A DNA stretch of 64,000 nucleotides from the NCBI GenBank assembly GCA_902578525.1, contig CACHDJ010000003.1, positions 35,926 through 99,925 of the forward strand, written 5' to 3'. The notes under the pieces are model-generated. The model was not told where the DNA came from. It ran no database searches and worked only from the letters and a program-made list of their open reading frames with translations. This DNA is from an uncultured Pelagibacteraceae bacterium. Lineage in GTDB: Bacteria > Pseudomonadota > Alphaproteobacteria > Pelagibacterales > Pelagibacteraceae. Positions 18,259 to 28,783 of this stretch are shown in pieces; position 1 is the first letter of the stretch, and each line of letters opens with the position of its first letter. A program made the position numbers and the translations under genes.

Positions 18259-18857
18259 TAAAGATTTTGTGCCATTACCATCGCTAAAAGCATTGGTAAA
18301 GAAAGTAAAGTATTTGTTCTAGAGAACAACATTGCAGTTTTAGCTGACTTAGCTTTTATATCGGGCTCACATTCAACTATTCCTAAAGCTCTTTTTTGGT
18401 TTGGCCAAATTACGAACCAAACATTAAAAGCCATTATAACACCAAGCCACATACCAATACCAATTGCTGTATGTTTTGGAATACCTGAACCAACACTTAA
18501 AGTCATTGCATCATGCAAATAACCGTTTAATAAAGCTAAAATTAATCCCGACAAAACTGTTAGTGCTGCTGCCCATCTAAAATAAAACAATGCAGCAGGA
18601 GCTATTACTTTACCTATTGCTGGTTTTTGTTCATCAGGAATTTTGCTCATATTTGGTATTTGAACAAAATTAAAATACCAAAGTAATCCTATCCACATTA
18701 TTGCTACAAGTACATGAACATATCTAAACAACCAGCTCCAAAAAATTGTATCAAAAGCAAAACCATCATTTTGATAAAATAAACCAACAAATAAAAGGAC
18801 AGCAATTATTAAAGAAACGTGAATTGTTTTAGATAAAGAAGATAGCAAGTTAATCAT
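18255..18857 (-). CDS. PuuD-like (urate oxidase N-terminal domain) membrane protein
   Basis: The 200-residue integral membrane protein has about five hydrophobic helices and matches the DUF989/Urate_ox_N domain. Characteristic stretches are FRYVHVLVAIMWIGLLWYFNFVQIP and FRWAAALTVLSG. In PuuD urate hydroxylases this domain is fused to a C-terminal cytochrome c; here the haem c domain is absent and no CxxCH is present. It may be a haem b membrane subunit needing a partner, or have another role. No purine genes are nearby, so urate activity is not supported by context. Confidence 0.75.
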   Translation of the reverse strand: MINLLSSLSKTIHVSLIIAVLLFVGLFYQNDGFAFDTIFWSWLFRYVHVLVAIMWIGLLWYFNFVQIPNMSKIPDEQKPAIGKVIAPAALFYFRWAAALTVLSGLILALLNGYLHDAMTLSVGSGIPKHTAIGIGMWLGVIMAFNVWFVIWPNQKRALGIVECEPDIKAKSAKTAMLFSRTNTLLSLPMLLAMVMAQNLY

Positions 18858-18911
18858 AATTTACTTGATTATATACTAATTTGTGATGAATTTTAATATT
18901 TTTTTTAATCA

Positions 18912-21764
18912 TTATTTTAATAATGGTTTCAAAAATTGCCCAGTATAACTATCTGCGACTTTACATACATCCTCAGGTTTGCCTTCAGCTATAATATTTC
19001 CACCTTTTACTCCACCTTCAGGGCCCATATCTACAATATAATCTGCAGTTTTAATTACATCTAAATTGTGCTCTATTACAACAACAGTATTTCCAAGTTT
19101 TACAAAAGTATGTAAAATTTCTAATAATTTTTTTATATCATGCTGATGAAGACCTGTTGTGGGTTCATCTAAGATATACATTGTTCTACCAGTAGATCTT
19201 TTAGATAATTCTTTAGCTAGTTTTATTCTTTGCGCTTCACCACCAGAAAGTGTTGTAGCTTGCTGACCTATTTTAATATAACCTAACCCTACTTTTTTAA
19301 GAGTAAGAAGTTTTGTTTTTATATTTGTTATATTTTCGAAATATTCGCAACCTTCATCCACTGACATATCTAAAACATCAGCAATACTTTTACCTTTGAA
19401 TTTTATTTCTAGGGTTTCTCTATTGTATCTTGTTCCTTTACATTCATCACATTGTATATAAACATCTGGTAAAAAATGCATTTCATAAGTAATTACACCA
19501 TCCCCCTCACATGCCTCACACCTTCCACCTTTAACGTTAAATGAAAATCTCCCAGGTTTATAACCTCTGGCTTTAGACTCAGGTAAACTTGTAAACCAAT
19601 CTCTTATAGGTCCAAAAGCACCTGTATATGTAGCGGGATTTGATCTTGGCGTTCTTCCAATTGGTGATTGATCTATATCAATAATTTTATCAATTAATTC
19701 AACACCTTTATAATTTTTAAATGCTTTAGGAGCTTTTCTTGCTTTATTGTTTAGAGTAAGATTTAAAGCATGATACAAGGTTTGTAAAATTAATGTAGAC
19801 TTTCCACTTCCTGATACTCCGGTAACACATGTAAAACTTCCTGTGGGAATTTTAAGATTTACATTGTTAAGATTGTTCCCACTTGCGCCATTGATTTCAA
19901 CAAATCGACCATTTTTTGCTAATCTACGAGTTATCGGAATTTCAATTTTTTTTTTATTTGATAGATATTGACCAGTGATACTAGTTTTATTCATTTTAAT
20001 TTCATCGTAAGTTCCTTGTGCAGTTACTTCACCACCATTATTTCCAGCCTCAGGTCCTAAGTCAATTATATGGTCTGCATTTTCCATTGTTTCAGTATCA
20101 TGCTCCACGACTATAACCGTATTTCCTAAATCTCTAAGTCGTTTTAGTGCGTTAATAAGTTTTACATTATCTTTTTGGTGTAATCCTATAGAAGGTTCAT
20201 CAAGAACATAAAGAACTCCGGTCAAGCCTGATCCAATTTGTGAGGCAAGCCTTATTCTCTGTGCTTCACCTCCAGAAAGTGTTCCTGATTCTCTGGATAA
20301 AGTGAGATAGTCTAAGCCTACATTCAATAAAAAATTTAATCGTTCGTTTATTTCTTTTAGTACATGTTCAGCAATCTTAAACTGGCGTTTATCAAGTTTT
20401 TTTTCTAGATCTCTAAACCATTTTGAGGCATCTAAAATTGATTTTTTAGTTACTTCACTAATATTAAGATTATCAATTTTAATACATAAAGCTTCTTCTT
20501 TTAATCTATTCCCATTACAAGCTTCACAAAAAGTATCAGATTGATACTCTGCGATAGCTTCTCTTTTCCATTCACTATCTGATTCTAAAAATCTTCTTTC
20601 AAGATTATTAATCACACCTTCAAAAGATTTTTTATGTGAATATTTTTCATAACCATCATCATAGACAAACTTTATTTCCTCATCATTTGATCCAAATAAA
20701 ATAATATCTTTAATTTTTTTTGGTAATTTTTTCCATTTTTCATCTAGAGAAAAACCATAATGTTTTGCCAATGAAGCAAGTGTTTGAGCATAATAAAGTG
20801 TCGTAGATTTTGACCAAGGCTCAATAGCACCATCAGCAATACTTTTTCTATCGTCAGGAATTACTAAATTTGGATCAACATTTAATTTCATGCCTATACC
20901 TTCACATTCTTCGCAGGCACCATACGGACTATTAAAGGAAAACAATCTTGGCTCTATTTCTTCAATTGTAAACCCACTTTCTGGACATGCAAATTTAGTG
21001 GAGTAAATCAACTTTTCCATTTTTCTAAATTTTTGAGGCAATGTCTCATCTTCATGTTCGACAAACACTAAACCGTTTGATAAATTTACAGATGTTTCTA
21101 TACTTTCAGCCAATCTGTTACCAATTTTTGAATTTAAAACTATTCTATCAACAAGAACTGAAATATCATGTTTAAGTTTTTTGTCTAAATTTGGAGTTTT
21201 CTCAATATCATATAAAACATCATCAATTTTTATTTTTCTAAAGCCTCTTCTTTTGTAACTTAAAATATCTTTTTTATATTCACCCTTACGACCTCTAACA
21301 ACAGGGGCATAGATATATAATGTTGATTTTTTTGGTAAATTTTTAATCATATCAACTATTTGAGTAATTGTTTGAGATGTAATTGGTTTTCCAGTAAATG
21401 GAGAATACGGAATTCCCGCTCTAGCATATAGAACTCTCATATAATCATAAATTTCAGTTACTGTTGCAACTGTAGACCTAGGATTTTTTGACGTGTTTTT
21501 TTGTTCTATAGCGATTGCTGGACTTAAACCTTCTATAAGATCTACGTTAGGTTTTTTCATTTTATCTAAAAACTGTCTTGCATATGCCGATAAACTTTCA
21601 ACATATCTTCTTTGACCTTCTGCATATATTGTATCAAAAGCTAAGGACGATTTTCCTGAACCAGATAGGCCTGTTATTACCACAAATTGATCTTTAGGGA
21701 TTTCGACAGAAACGTTCTTTAAATTGTGTTCTTTAGCGCCCTTAATAACTATCTTTTTAATCAT
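18912..21764 (-). CDS. uvrA: Excinuclease ABC subunit A
   Basis: The 950-residue damage-recognition ATPase of nucleotide excision repair has two ABC modules: Walker [15 protein letters not shown] and [11 protein letters not shown], and signatures [12 protein letters not shown] and [12 protein letters not shown]. Zinc-finger parts include CEACEGDG and CDECKG. The first finger reads CPESGF, with Ser in place of the second Cys, common in alphaproteobacterial UvrA. The position divergent from ssb-gyrA is conserved. Confidence 0.97.
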   Translation of the reverse strand: MIKKIVIKGAKEHNLKNVSVEIPKDQFVVITGLSGSGKSSLAFDTIYAEGQRRYVESLSAYARQFLDKMKKPNVDLIEGLSPAIAIEQKNTSKNPRSTVATVTEIYDYMRVLYARAGIPYSPFTGKPITSQTITQIVDMIKNLPKKSTLYIYAPVVRGRKGEYKKDILSYKRRGFRKIKIDDVLYDIEKTPNLDKKLKHDISVLVDRIVLNSKIGNRLAESIETSVNLSNGLVFVEHEDETLPQKFRKMEKLIYSTKFACPESGFTIEEIEPRLFSFNSPYGACEECEGIGMKLNVDPNLVIPDDRKSIADGAIEPWSKSTTLYYAQTLASLAKHYGFSLDEKWKKLPKKIKDIILFGSNDEEIKFVYDDGYEKYSHKKSFEGVINNLERRFLESDSEWKREAIAEYQSDTFCEACNGNRLKEEALCIKIDNLNISEVTKKSILDASKWFRDLEKKLDKRQFKIAEHVLKEINERLNFLLNVGLDYLTLSRESGTLSGGEAQRIRLASQIGSGLTGVLYVLDEPSIGLHQKDNVKLINALKRLRDLGNTVIVVEHDTETMENADHIIDLGPEAGNNGGEVTAQGTYDEIKMNKTSITGQYLSNKKKIEIPITRRLAKNGRFVEINGASGNNLNNVNLKIPTGSFTCVTGVSGSGKSTLILQTLYHALNLTLNNKARKAPKAFKNYKGVELIDKIIDIDQSPIGRTPRSNPATYTGAFGPIRDWFTSLPESKARGYKPGRFSFNVKGGRCEACEGDGVITYEMHFLPDVYIQCDECKGTRYNRETLEIKFKGKSIADVLDMSVDEGCEYFENITNIKTKLLTLKKVGLGYIKIGQQATTLSGGEAQRIKLAKELSKRSTGRTMYILDEPTTGLHQHDIKKLLEILHTFVKLGNTVVVIEHNLDVIKTADYIVDMGPEGGVKGGNIIAEGKPEDVCKVADSYTGQFLKPLLK

Positions 21765-21810
21765 ATTTTTTGTTGCTTTGAATTAATAAAATTAATATTC
21801 AGAGGAATTA

Positions 21811-21820
21811 TGGTATAAAT
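21811..21820 (+). promoter_or_regulatory. Putative extended -10 promoter for ssb-gyrA
   Basis: TGGTATAAAT stands 34 bases before the ssb start in the uvrA/ssb spacer and is identical to the element before yajC. No good -35 hexamer is visible at 16-18 bases, consistent with an extended -10 promoter. No SOS box was recognised in this spacer. Confidence 0.4.
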
Positions 21821-21853
21821 CTAATTAATTTAATTAACAAATAATAAAATATT

Positions 21854-22312
21854 ATGGCTGGAAGTTTAAATAAAGTATTATTAATTGGTCGTTTGGGCGC
21901 AGACCCTGAGATTAAACAGATGGTGAATGGAAAAAGTGTAGCGAGAATTAGTTTAGCTACAAGTCAATCATGGAAGGATAAAAACACTGGTGAGAAAAAA
22001 GAAAAAACAGAATGGCACCGTATAGTTGTATTTAACGAGGGCCTAGTAAACGTCATTCAACAATATCTAAAAAAAGGTGCTCAAATTTATGTTGAAGGTC
22101 AATTGTCAACAAGAAAGTGGAAAGATGAACAGTCTGGTCAAGATAAGTACTCTACTGAAATTGTTCTTCAAGGATACAATTCTAGCTTAACAATGCTTGG
22201 TGGAGGAAATACTAGTAGTGGAATTCAGAATGATAATAACCAATCATCATCCAGTATTTCAGAAGATACTTCACAAGTGTCTAATGATATGGACGATGAA
22301 ATTCCATTTTAA
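21854..22312 (+). CDS. ssb: Single-stranded DNA-binding protein
   Basis: The 152-residue protein has the OB fold beginning [20 protein letters not shown], with WHRIVVFNE and [11 protein letters not shown], an Asn/Ser/Gln-rich linker and the acidic tip DDEIPF that recruits replication and repair proteins. It is divergent from uvrA and 5 bases before gyrA. Confidence 0.97.
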   Translation: MAGSLNKVLLIGRLGADPEIKQMVNGKSVARISLATSQSWKDKNTGEKKEKTEWHRIVVFNEGLVNVIQQYLKKGAQIYVEGQLSTRKWKDEQSGQDKYSTEIVLQGYNSSLTMLGGGNTSSGIQNDNNQSSSSISEDTSQVSNDMDDEIPF

Positions 22313-22317
22313 ATTCT

Positions 22318-24897
22318 ATGGAAAAAAACGAAGTCTCAAAAGATAAAAATATAAAACTCATTTCGATGCATGATGAGATGAGCTCATCATACTTATCCTA
22401 TGCAATGAGTGTTATAGTTAGTCGAGCACTTCCAGATGTTCGTGATGGTTTAAAACCTGTTCATAGAAGAATATTGTACGCAATGTATAAAGGGGGTTAT
22501 GATTGGTCTAAACAGTTTAGAAAATCAGCAAGAATAGTTGGAGATGTAATTGGTAAATATCATCCTCATGGTGACCAATCTGTTTATGATGCGTTAGTTA
22601 GAATGGTTCAGGATTTTTCAATGAGTTTACCTTTAGTTGAAGGGCAAGGTAATTTTGGTTCAATAGACGGAGATCCAGCAGCTGCTATGAGATATACTGA
22701 AACAAGACTATCTAAAGTTTCTCAATTTTTAATTGATGATATAGAAAAAAATACAATTGAATTTAAAAGTAATTACGATGAAACTGAAAAAGAACCAACA
22801 GTATTGCCTGCCCAATATCCCAATTTATTAGTTAACGGAGCTGGTGGTATAGCGGTAGGGATGGCTACCAGTATTCCCCCACATAACTTAGGAGAAATTA
22901 TTGATGGCACATTAGCTTTAATTGACAATAAAGATATTAAAATTAAAGATTTAATGAAACATATTCCAGGACCAGATTTTCCGACAGGTGGAGTAATTAT
23001 TGGTAAAGATATTATTAAACAAGGTTATAACAAAGGTAGGGGTTCTTTTAAAATTAGAGGTGAAATTTCTAATGAAACTCAAAAAAACGGTAGAGATAGA
23101 CTTGTAATAAATTCAATTCCTTATCAAGTAAACAAATCTGTTTTAAATGAGAGAATAGCTCAGTTAGTCAGAGAGAAAAAAATTGAAGGTATAAGAGATA
23201 TTAGAGATGAGTCTAATAGAGAGGGAATAAGAGTATCCATAGATTTACGAAGTGGAGTTGAAGCTGAAACAGTAAAGAGACAACTCTATAAAAATACACA
23301 GATTGAAAGTTCATTTGGTTTTAACACATTAGCAATAGCTAATGGAAAACCAATGATGTGTAATTTAAAAGATTTTCTAGAAAATTTTTTAACTTTTAGA
23401 GAAGATGTTGTTATAAAAAAGACTAAGTTTGATTTATTAAAAGCCGAAGAACGAGCTCATATATTAATTGGCCTGTCTGTCTCAGTGGAAAATTTAGATA
23501 AAGTTATTAAGATTATTAGATCATCAAAAACACCCAATGATGCCAAAAAATCTATTTTAAATACAAAATGGAAAATAAATAAATCTTTAAAAATGATATC
23601 TTTAGTTGAAGGAAAAAAAATAAAGAATGTTTATAACTTGAGTGAACCACAAACTGAAGCAATTTTAGAATTAAGATTGCAAAAATTAACTGCTCTAGGA
23701 ATTAATGAAATTGAAGTAGAAATTAAAAAACTTGCTGAATTGATATCTAAATATAAAAAAATTATTTCATCTAAAAAAGAATTGTTAAAGGTTATAAGTG
23801 AGGATCTTAAAAAAATTAAAGAAAGATTTGCTGTACCAAGAAGAACAAAGATAATTGATGCTGTTTTAAATTATGATATAGAAGAGACAATTCAAAAACA
23901 GTCTGTTTTAATTACAGTTACTCTTCAGGGTTACATTAAAAGAGGCTCATTAAATAACGTAAAAACACAAAAAAGAGGCGGTAAAGGTAAAACAGGCATT
24001 ACCACAAGAAATGAAGACTCTGTGGTCCAAACACTTTCTGTAGATACACATACTTCAGTTTTATTCTTTTCTACTGAAGGATTAGTTTATAGAGTAAAAG
24101 CTTGGAAAATTCCTGAAGGTTCAGCTTCATCAAAAGGGAAATCCCTTTTTAATATTTTACCTTTAAAAAATCATCAATCTATTAGTTCTATTATGCCATT
24201 TCCAGAAAGTGATGAAAAATTAAAAGATTATCAAATTATTTTTGCTACAGCTAAAGGCAAGGTTAGAAAAAATAGTTTAGAAGATTTTGAGTCTATTAAT
24301 ACTTCTGGGAAAATAGCTATGAAACTTGATAATAATGACAAAATTGTCGGGGTTAAAATCTGTAAGGATGATCAAGACGTGATTTTAAGTACAAAATTAG
24401 GAAAATGTATAAGATTTGAATCAAAAAAACTTAGAATTTTTAAAGGAAGATCTTCAAAAGGAATAAAAGGTATAGAACTTTCTCAAAACGACGAAATTGT
24501 ATCATTATCAATAATCAATAATGATAAATTTAAAAAGAATGGGAAAAAATCTAAAGATGAAAAATCTGAATTTAAAGCTGGGGAAAAATTTATTCTTTCA
24601 ATAACTGAAAATGGTTTTGGTAAAAAAACATCACATTATGATTATCGAGTGACGAATAGAGGCGGTAAAGGTATAATAGGTATTGTAAATTCTCCCAGAA
24701 ATGGGAATATTTCCTCATCATTTCCCGTTGTTGAAGGTGATGAAATTATGATATCTACAAATAAAGGAAGAGTAATTAGAGTAGCTGTTAAAGAAATTAG
24801 AACGGGCGGAAGAAATACTCAGGGAGTAAGAATTATAAAACTTTCCGGAGATGAAAAAGTAGTTTCAGCAATTAAAATAGAAGATAATTTAATTTAA
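22318..24897 (+). CDS. gyrA: DNA gyrase subunit A
   Basis: The 859-residue type II topoisomerase breakage-reunion subunit has [28 protein letters not shown] at its start, the catalytic Tyr in AMRYTETRL (near residue 123), and a C-terminal beta-pinwheel with the GyrA-box-like QKRGGKGK. Length is normal. The last base overlaps the coaD start. Confidence 0.97.
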   Translation: MEKNEVSKDKNIKLISMHDEMSSSYLSYAMSVIVSRALPDVRDGLKPVHRRILYAMYKGGYDWSKQFRKSARIVGDVIGKYHPHGDQSVYDALVRMVQDFSMSLPLVEGQGNFGSIDGDPAAAMRYTETRLSKVSQFLIDDIEKNTIEFKSNYDETEKEPTVLPAQYPNLLVNGAGGIAVGMATSIPPHNLGEIIDGTLALIDNKDIKIKDLMKHIPGPDFPTGGVIIGKDIIKQGYNKGRGSFKIRGEISNETQKNGRDRLVINSIPYQVNKSVLNERIAQLVREKKIEGIRDIRDESNREGIRVSIDLRSGVEAETVKRQLYKNTQIESSFGFNTLAIANGKPMMCNLKDFLENFLTFREDVVIKKTKFDLLKAEERAHILIGLSVSVENLDKVIKIIRSSKTPNDAKKSILNTKWKINKSLKMISLVEGKKIKNVYNLSEPQTEAILELRLQKLTALGINEIEVEIKKLAELISKYKKIISSKKELLKVISEDLKKIKERFAVPRRTKIIDAVLNYDIEETIQKQSVLITVTLQGYIKRGSLNNVKTQKRGGKGKTGITTRNEDSVVQTLSVDTHTSVLFFSTEGLVYRVKAWKIPEGSASSKGKSLFNILPLKNHQSISSIMPFPESDEKLKDYQIIFATAKGKVRKNSLEDFESINTSGKIAMKLDNNDKIVGVKICKDDQDVILSTKLGKCIRFESKKLRIFKGRSSKGIKGIELSQNDEIVSLSIINNDKFKKNGKKSKDEKSEFKAGEKFILSITENGFGKKTSHYDYRVTNRGGKGIIGIVNSPRNGNISSSFPVVEGDEIMISTNKGRVIRVAVKEIRTGGRNTQGVRIIKLSGDEKVVSAIKIEDNLI

Positions 24898-25391
24898 TGT
24901 CTAAAGTAGCAGTATATCCCGGCACATTTGATCCAATTACTTTTGGTCACATTGATGTAATAAAAAAATCTTTAAAATTATTTGAAAAAATAATCGTTGC
25001 AGTATCTGATGGAGAAAACAAAAATTATTTATTCAATATTGATGAAAGAATTGAAATAGTTAACAAGGCTCTTTTTTTAGATTTAAAATTAGATAAAAAA
25101 AAAATTAGAGTTATTTCTTTTACCTCTTTAACCACAGATATATGTAAAAAATATAAATCTAATATTATTCTACGTGGCTTAAGAGCAGTATCTGACTTTG
25201 AATATGAGTTTCAGCTAGCTGGAATGAATAGAAAATTAAATAAGAATATTGAGACAATTTTTCTAATGTCTGACGTTGAAAATCAGATTATATCTTCAAA
25301 GTTTGTAAAAGAAATAGTGAAATTAAATGGTGATATTAAAAAATTTACTACAAAAAGTACAATTAAGTCTTTAAAGGAAAAATATGAATAA
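24897..25391 (+). CDS. coaD: Phosphopantetheine adenylyltransferase
   Basis: The 164-residue enzyme of CoA synthesis (4'-phosphopantetheine to dephospho-CoA) has the nucleotidyltransferase motif YPGTFDPITFGHIDVI, then LRGLRAVSDFEYEFQLAGMN and ISSKFVKEI. Start and stop overlap gyrA (1 base) and the cyclophilin gene (8 bases). Confidence 0.96.
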   Translation: MSKVAVYPGTFDPITFGHIDVIKKSLKLFEKIIVAVSDGENKNYLFNIDERIEIVNKALFLDLKLDKKKIRVISFTSLTTDICKKYKSNIILRGLRAVSDFEYEFQLAGMNRKLNKNIETIFLMSDVENQIISSKFVKEIVKLNGDIKKFTTKSTIKSLKEKYE

Positions 25392-25944
25392 AATTTTATT
25401 TTCAATAGTATTTTTTTTTTTACTAATAACCAATAAATCAATGTCAGAGGAGAATATAATGATTTTAAAATTAAAAGATGGTGATGTTAAGATAGAACTG
25501 TTTCCAGATGTTGCACCAAATCATGTTAAAAGAATTAAAGAATTAGCAGATTCTGGTAAATATGATAATGTCGTATTTCATAGAGTAATAGATGGATTTA
25601 TGGCTCAAACAGGTGATGTTAAATTTGGAAATTCTAGTTCAAATGATTTTAATTTAAACAGAGCTGGTATGGGGGGATCTGATCTGCCAGATCTAAAACA
25701 AGAATTCAATAATTTACCACATGACAGAGGAACTTTATCAATGGCAAGATCATCAGATCCAAATAGTGCAAATAGTCAATTTTTTATATGTTTCAAACCA
25801 GCACCATTTTTAGATAAACAATATACTGTTTTTGGAAAAGTTATTGAAGGAATGGACTTTGTAGATAAAATTAAAAGAGGAGATGAAAATAATAATGGTT
25901 CTGTTTCTAATCCTGATAAGATTGTAAGCTTCAAATCTTTATAA
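25384..25944 (+). CDS. Exported cyclophilin-type peptidyl-prolyl isomerase
   Basis: The 186-residue protein has an N-terminal signal peptide (about 20 residues) followed by a cyclophilin domain with VVFHRVIDGFMAQTGD, SMARSSDPNSANSQFFI and QYTVFGKVIEGM. It should act on periplasmic protein folding. The order gyrA-coaD-ppi-tgt is conserved in alphaproteobacteria. Confidence 0.93.
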   Translation: MNKILFSIVFFFLLITNKSMSEENIMILKLKDGDVKIELFPDVAPNHVKRIKELADSGKYDNVVFHRVIDGFMAQTGDVKFGNSSSNDFNLNRAGMGGSDLPDLKQEFNNLPHDRGTLSMARSSDPNSANSQFFICFKPAPFLDKQYTVFGKVIEGMDFVDKIKRGDENNNGSVSNPDKIVSFKSL

Positions 25945-25952
25945 TTTTTTAA

Positions 25953-27065
25953 ATGGCATTAAAAGAATTTACTTTTAATGTTTTGAAGAATGATAAGTTT
26001 GCAAGATGTGGAATAATTAAAACCCATAGAGGTAATATTCATACCCCAGCTTTCATGCCAGTAGGCACTCAGGCTACTGTTAAAGCTTGTACTGTAGATG
26101 ATATAAAAAAAACAGGTTCAGAAATTATACTATCTAATACATACCATTTAATGATACGACCAGGTGTTGAAAGAATCTCAAGTGTGGGTGGATTACATCA
26201 ATTTATGAATTGTGATCTACCTATTTTAACTGACTCTGGTGGTTTCCAAGTAATGTCATTATCAAAATTAAATAAAATTGATAAAGAAAAAGGCGCAATC
26301 TTTAATTCTCATGTAGATGGTAAAAAATTTTATTTAAGTCCTGAGGAAAGTATAAGAATTCAATTAGGATTAAATTCAGACATTTTAATGATAATGGATG
26401 AATGTCCAAAAAAAACTAATAATTATGATTTAATTGAAAAATCTATGAACCTTTCTTTATACTGGGCAAAAAGATCAAAAAAAGCATTTGGTAAAAATCC
26501 TCATAAGGCTTTATTTGGAATAATACAGGGAGGTTTATTTAGTGATTTAAGACAACAATCTTTAGAAGGTTTAATGAAAATCGGTTTTGATGGTTATGCT
26601 TTAGGTGGTTTGGCGGTAGGGGAGAGTCAAAAAGAAATGTTTGAAGTCTTAGATAATATAAAATCAAGTTTACCTCATGATAAGCCCCATTATTTGATGG
26701 GCGTAGGAACTCCATCAGATATTTTAGGTTCTGTAAAAAGAGGCATTGATATGTTTGATTGTGTTTTACCAACAAGATCTGGAAGAACTGGTCTAGCATT
26801 TACCTGGAAAGGAAGAGTAAATATTAAAAATAATAAATATCAAAATGACGATACTCCTCTTGATCCAAAGTGTAAAAATTTAAATTTAAATAAATATTCT
26901 AAAAATTATTTAAACCACTTATTTAATACCAATGAAATACTTGGTTCTATGCTTCTAACACTTCATAATATCAATTTTTATCAAGAATTAATGAGTGCTA
27001 TTCGAATAAATATTAAGAATGGCACGTTTGACGAATTTCATGATAAATTCATTAATAAGTTGTAA
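25953..27065 (+). CDS. tgt: Queuine tRNA-ribosyltransferase with degenerate zinc site
   Basis: The 370-residue TIM-barrel enzyme should exchange G34 for a queuine precursor in GUN tRNAs. The catalytic Asp in LTDSGGFQVMSL and the nucleophile Asp in MFDCVLPTRSGRTG are present. The C-terminal zinc motif, normally CxCxxC, reads C307-K-N-L-N-L, so two of three cysteine ligands are replaced (N309, L312) while the downstream His (LTLHN, H338) remains. The rest is full-length and well aligned. Confidence 0.93.
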   Translation: MALKEFTFNVLKNDKFARCGIIKTHRGNIHTPAFMPVGTQATVKACTVDDIKKTGSEIILSNTYHLMIRPGVERISSVGGLHQFMNCDLPILTDSGGFQVMSLSKLNKIDKEKGAIFNSHVDGKKFYLSPEESIRIQLGLNSDILMIMDECPKKTNNYDLIEKSMNLSLYWAKRSKKAFGKNPHKALFGIIQGGLFSDLRQQSLEGLMKIGFDGYALGGLAVGESQKEMFEVLDNIKSSLPHDKPHYLMGVGTPSDILGSVKRGIDMFDCVLPTRSGRTGLAFTWKGRVNIKNNKYQNDDTPLDPKCKNLNLNKYSKNYLNHLFNTNEILGSMLLTLHNINFYQELMSAIRINIKNGTFDEFHDKFINKL

Positions 27066-27146
27066 AACTGAACTTTTTTTTTAAAATTCATAATTGAAAT
27101 ATTAAAATAATTCTATATATACAAATTTCATTCAGTTGAATAATGT

Positions 27147-27222
<76 letters not shown>

Positions 27223-27230
27223 CTAATTAT

Positions 27231-28055
27231 TTAAAATTTGATTGGTGGATAGTCTAATATTATTTCGTTCGTCCACTTGTTAATATTTCTTATTCTGTTT
27301 TCTGCAGATGGGTGAGTGCTCATAAATTCTGGAGGAGCTTTCCCCTTATTAAGTTCTTTCATTCTTTCCCAGATTTTAACTGTTTCTCTGATATCATATC
27401 CTGAAAGAGAAGAAAAAATCATTCCTAAATAATCAGCTTCACTTTCTTGTTTTCTATTAAAGGGATTCATTAATCCAAGTTGAGATAACATGCCAACAGT
27501 ATTCATTCCTGTAGTTCTATTTACTTGAGATAATTTACCTCCACTTGCTATGTCAACTATTTTTGTACTTATATTAAGTAAAGTGCCTCGACTAGCTCTT
27601 TCAATTGAGTGTTTGGCAACAGCATGTGCTATTTCATGACCCATTACGGCAGCGAGTCCGTCTGTATTTTTGGTAACATCAAGTATTCCTGTATATACAG
27701 CTATCTTTCCACCAGGCATACACCAGGCATTTCTTATTTTTTTATTATCAATTAATATATACTCCCAATCAAAATTTACTGTTGGATCTTCTAGCTGCTC
27801 CCTATTAAAATATTCTGTAATTGAATTTTCAATTTTTTTACCAATTTCTTTAATTTCATTTAATTTTTTTACATCTTTGCTAAGTTTTTCCCTTTGTTTA
27901 ACTTTCTCATATATTTGAGCTGCCTGAGCATTTAATTTAGCCTCTGGGATGATTTTGAGTTGTCGTCTCTCAGTTATCGGGGCTGTTGAACAAGAATTTA
28001 AAAGAATCCCACAGCAACTACAACCAGCATATGTTAAGAATTTTCTTCTATCCAT
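27231..28055 (-). CDS. M48-family metalloprotease lipoprotein
   Basis: The 274-residue zinc peptidase has the HExxH motif MGHEIAHAVAKHS and a downstream Glu in ESEADYLG. The N-terminus has RRKF before a hydrophobic stretch and a lipobox-like NSC (near residue 22), so it is probably an exported lipoprotein, possibly by the Tat route. Related BepA/YfgC proteases degrade misassembled outer-membrane proteins; this role is inference. It starts divergently from the DUF502 gene. Confidence 0.88.
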   Translation of the reverse strand: MDRRKFLTYAGCSCCGILLNSCSTAPITERRQLKIIPEAKLNAQAAQIYEKVKQREKLSKDVKKLNEIKEIGKKIENSITEYFNREQLEDPTVNFDWEYILIDNKKIRNAWCMPGGKIAVYTGILDVTKNTDGLAAVMGHEIAHAVAKHSIERASRGTLLNISTKIVDIASGGKLSQVNRTTGMNTVGMLSQLGLMNPFNRKQESEADYLGMIFSSLSGYDIRETVKIWERMKELNKGKAPPEFMSTHPSAENRIRNINKWTNEIILDYPPIKF

Positions 28056-28087
28056 TTTTTATAACATTGATAATATAATAATTAATT

Positions 28088-28165
28088 ATGAATCTAAATA
28101 ATAAAATTTTATTAATACTTTTCATAATTGCAATTAGTTTTGTTATATATTCAAGTTTTAATTAG
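28088..28165 (+). CDS. Possible 25-residue membrane peptide
   Basis: A short frame begins ATG at 28088 and encodes one hydrophobic helix (MNLNNKILLILFIIAISF...). Its TAG ends at the base just before the ATG of the DUF502 gene, an arrangement suggestive of translational coupling. In such A+T-rich DNA short hydrophobic frames arise by chance, so this is only a candidate. Confidence 0.3.
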   Translation: MNLNNKILLILFIIAISFVIYSSFN

Positions 28166-28783
28166 ATGGTGAAGAAAACAAAAAAAAAATCACTGGCATT
28201 AATTCTTAGGAATTATTTTATTACTGGTGTTGTTGTTTTAATACCTATTGGTTTCACTCTATATTTAAGTAAAATTTTAATAGGACTTTCCTCTAAAATC
28301 CTACCACAAAATATCAATCCAAATAGTTATTTACCTTATTCTATTCCTGGAGTTGAAATTATTATATCAGTTATATTCATTACTTTTGTGGGTGGTCTTT
28401 CTTTGTCTTTTTTTGGTAAAAAGATACTTAAAGTTATTGATGATTTATTTAAAAGAATTCCATTGTTAAGAACAATCTACTCAGCCATTTCACAAATGAC
28501 TGAAACCTTTTCAAATAAGGATAGTGGTAAAAAAAGTGTTGTCTTAATAGAATATCCTAGAAAAGGTGTTTGGGCTGTAGGTTTTGCAACAAAAGAAAAT
28601 ACAGGAGAAATGGCAAATAAAACTAATAAAAAACTTATAAATGTTTTTGTGCCGACTACACCAAACCCTACGAGCGGTTTTTTATTAATGTTTCCAATTG
28701 ATGAAGTTATTTATCTAAATATGTCTTTTGAAGAGGCATCTAAATTTATTGTATCTGCTGGAACTTCAACAGGGAAGAGTTAA
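28166..28783 (+). CDS. DUF502 family membrane protein
   Basis: The 205-residue protein has two strong N-terminal transmembrane segments and the family block LRNYFITGVVVLIPIGFT, RIPLLRTIYSAISQ and FVPTTPNPTSGFLLMFP. Function is unknown. In alphaproteobacteria it is commonly beside recG, as here; its 3' end overlaps recG by 4 bases. Confidence 0.85.
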   Translation: MVKKTKKKSLALILRNYFITGVVVLIPIGFTLYLSKILIGLSSKILPQNINPNSYLPYSIPGVEIIISVIFITFVGGLSLSFFGKKILKVIDDLFKRIPLLRTIYSAISQMTETFSNKDSGKKSVVLIEYPRKGVWAVGFATKENTGEMANKTNKKLINVFVPTTPNPTSGFLLMFPIDEVIYLNMSFEEASKFIVSAGTSTGKS

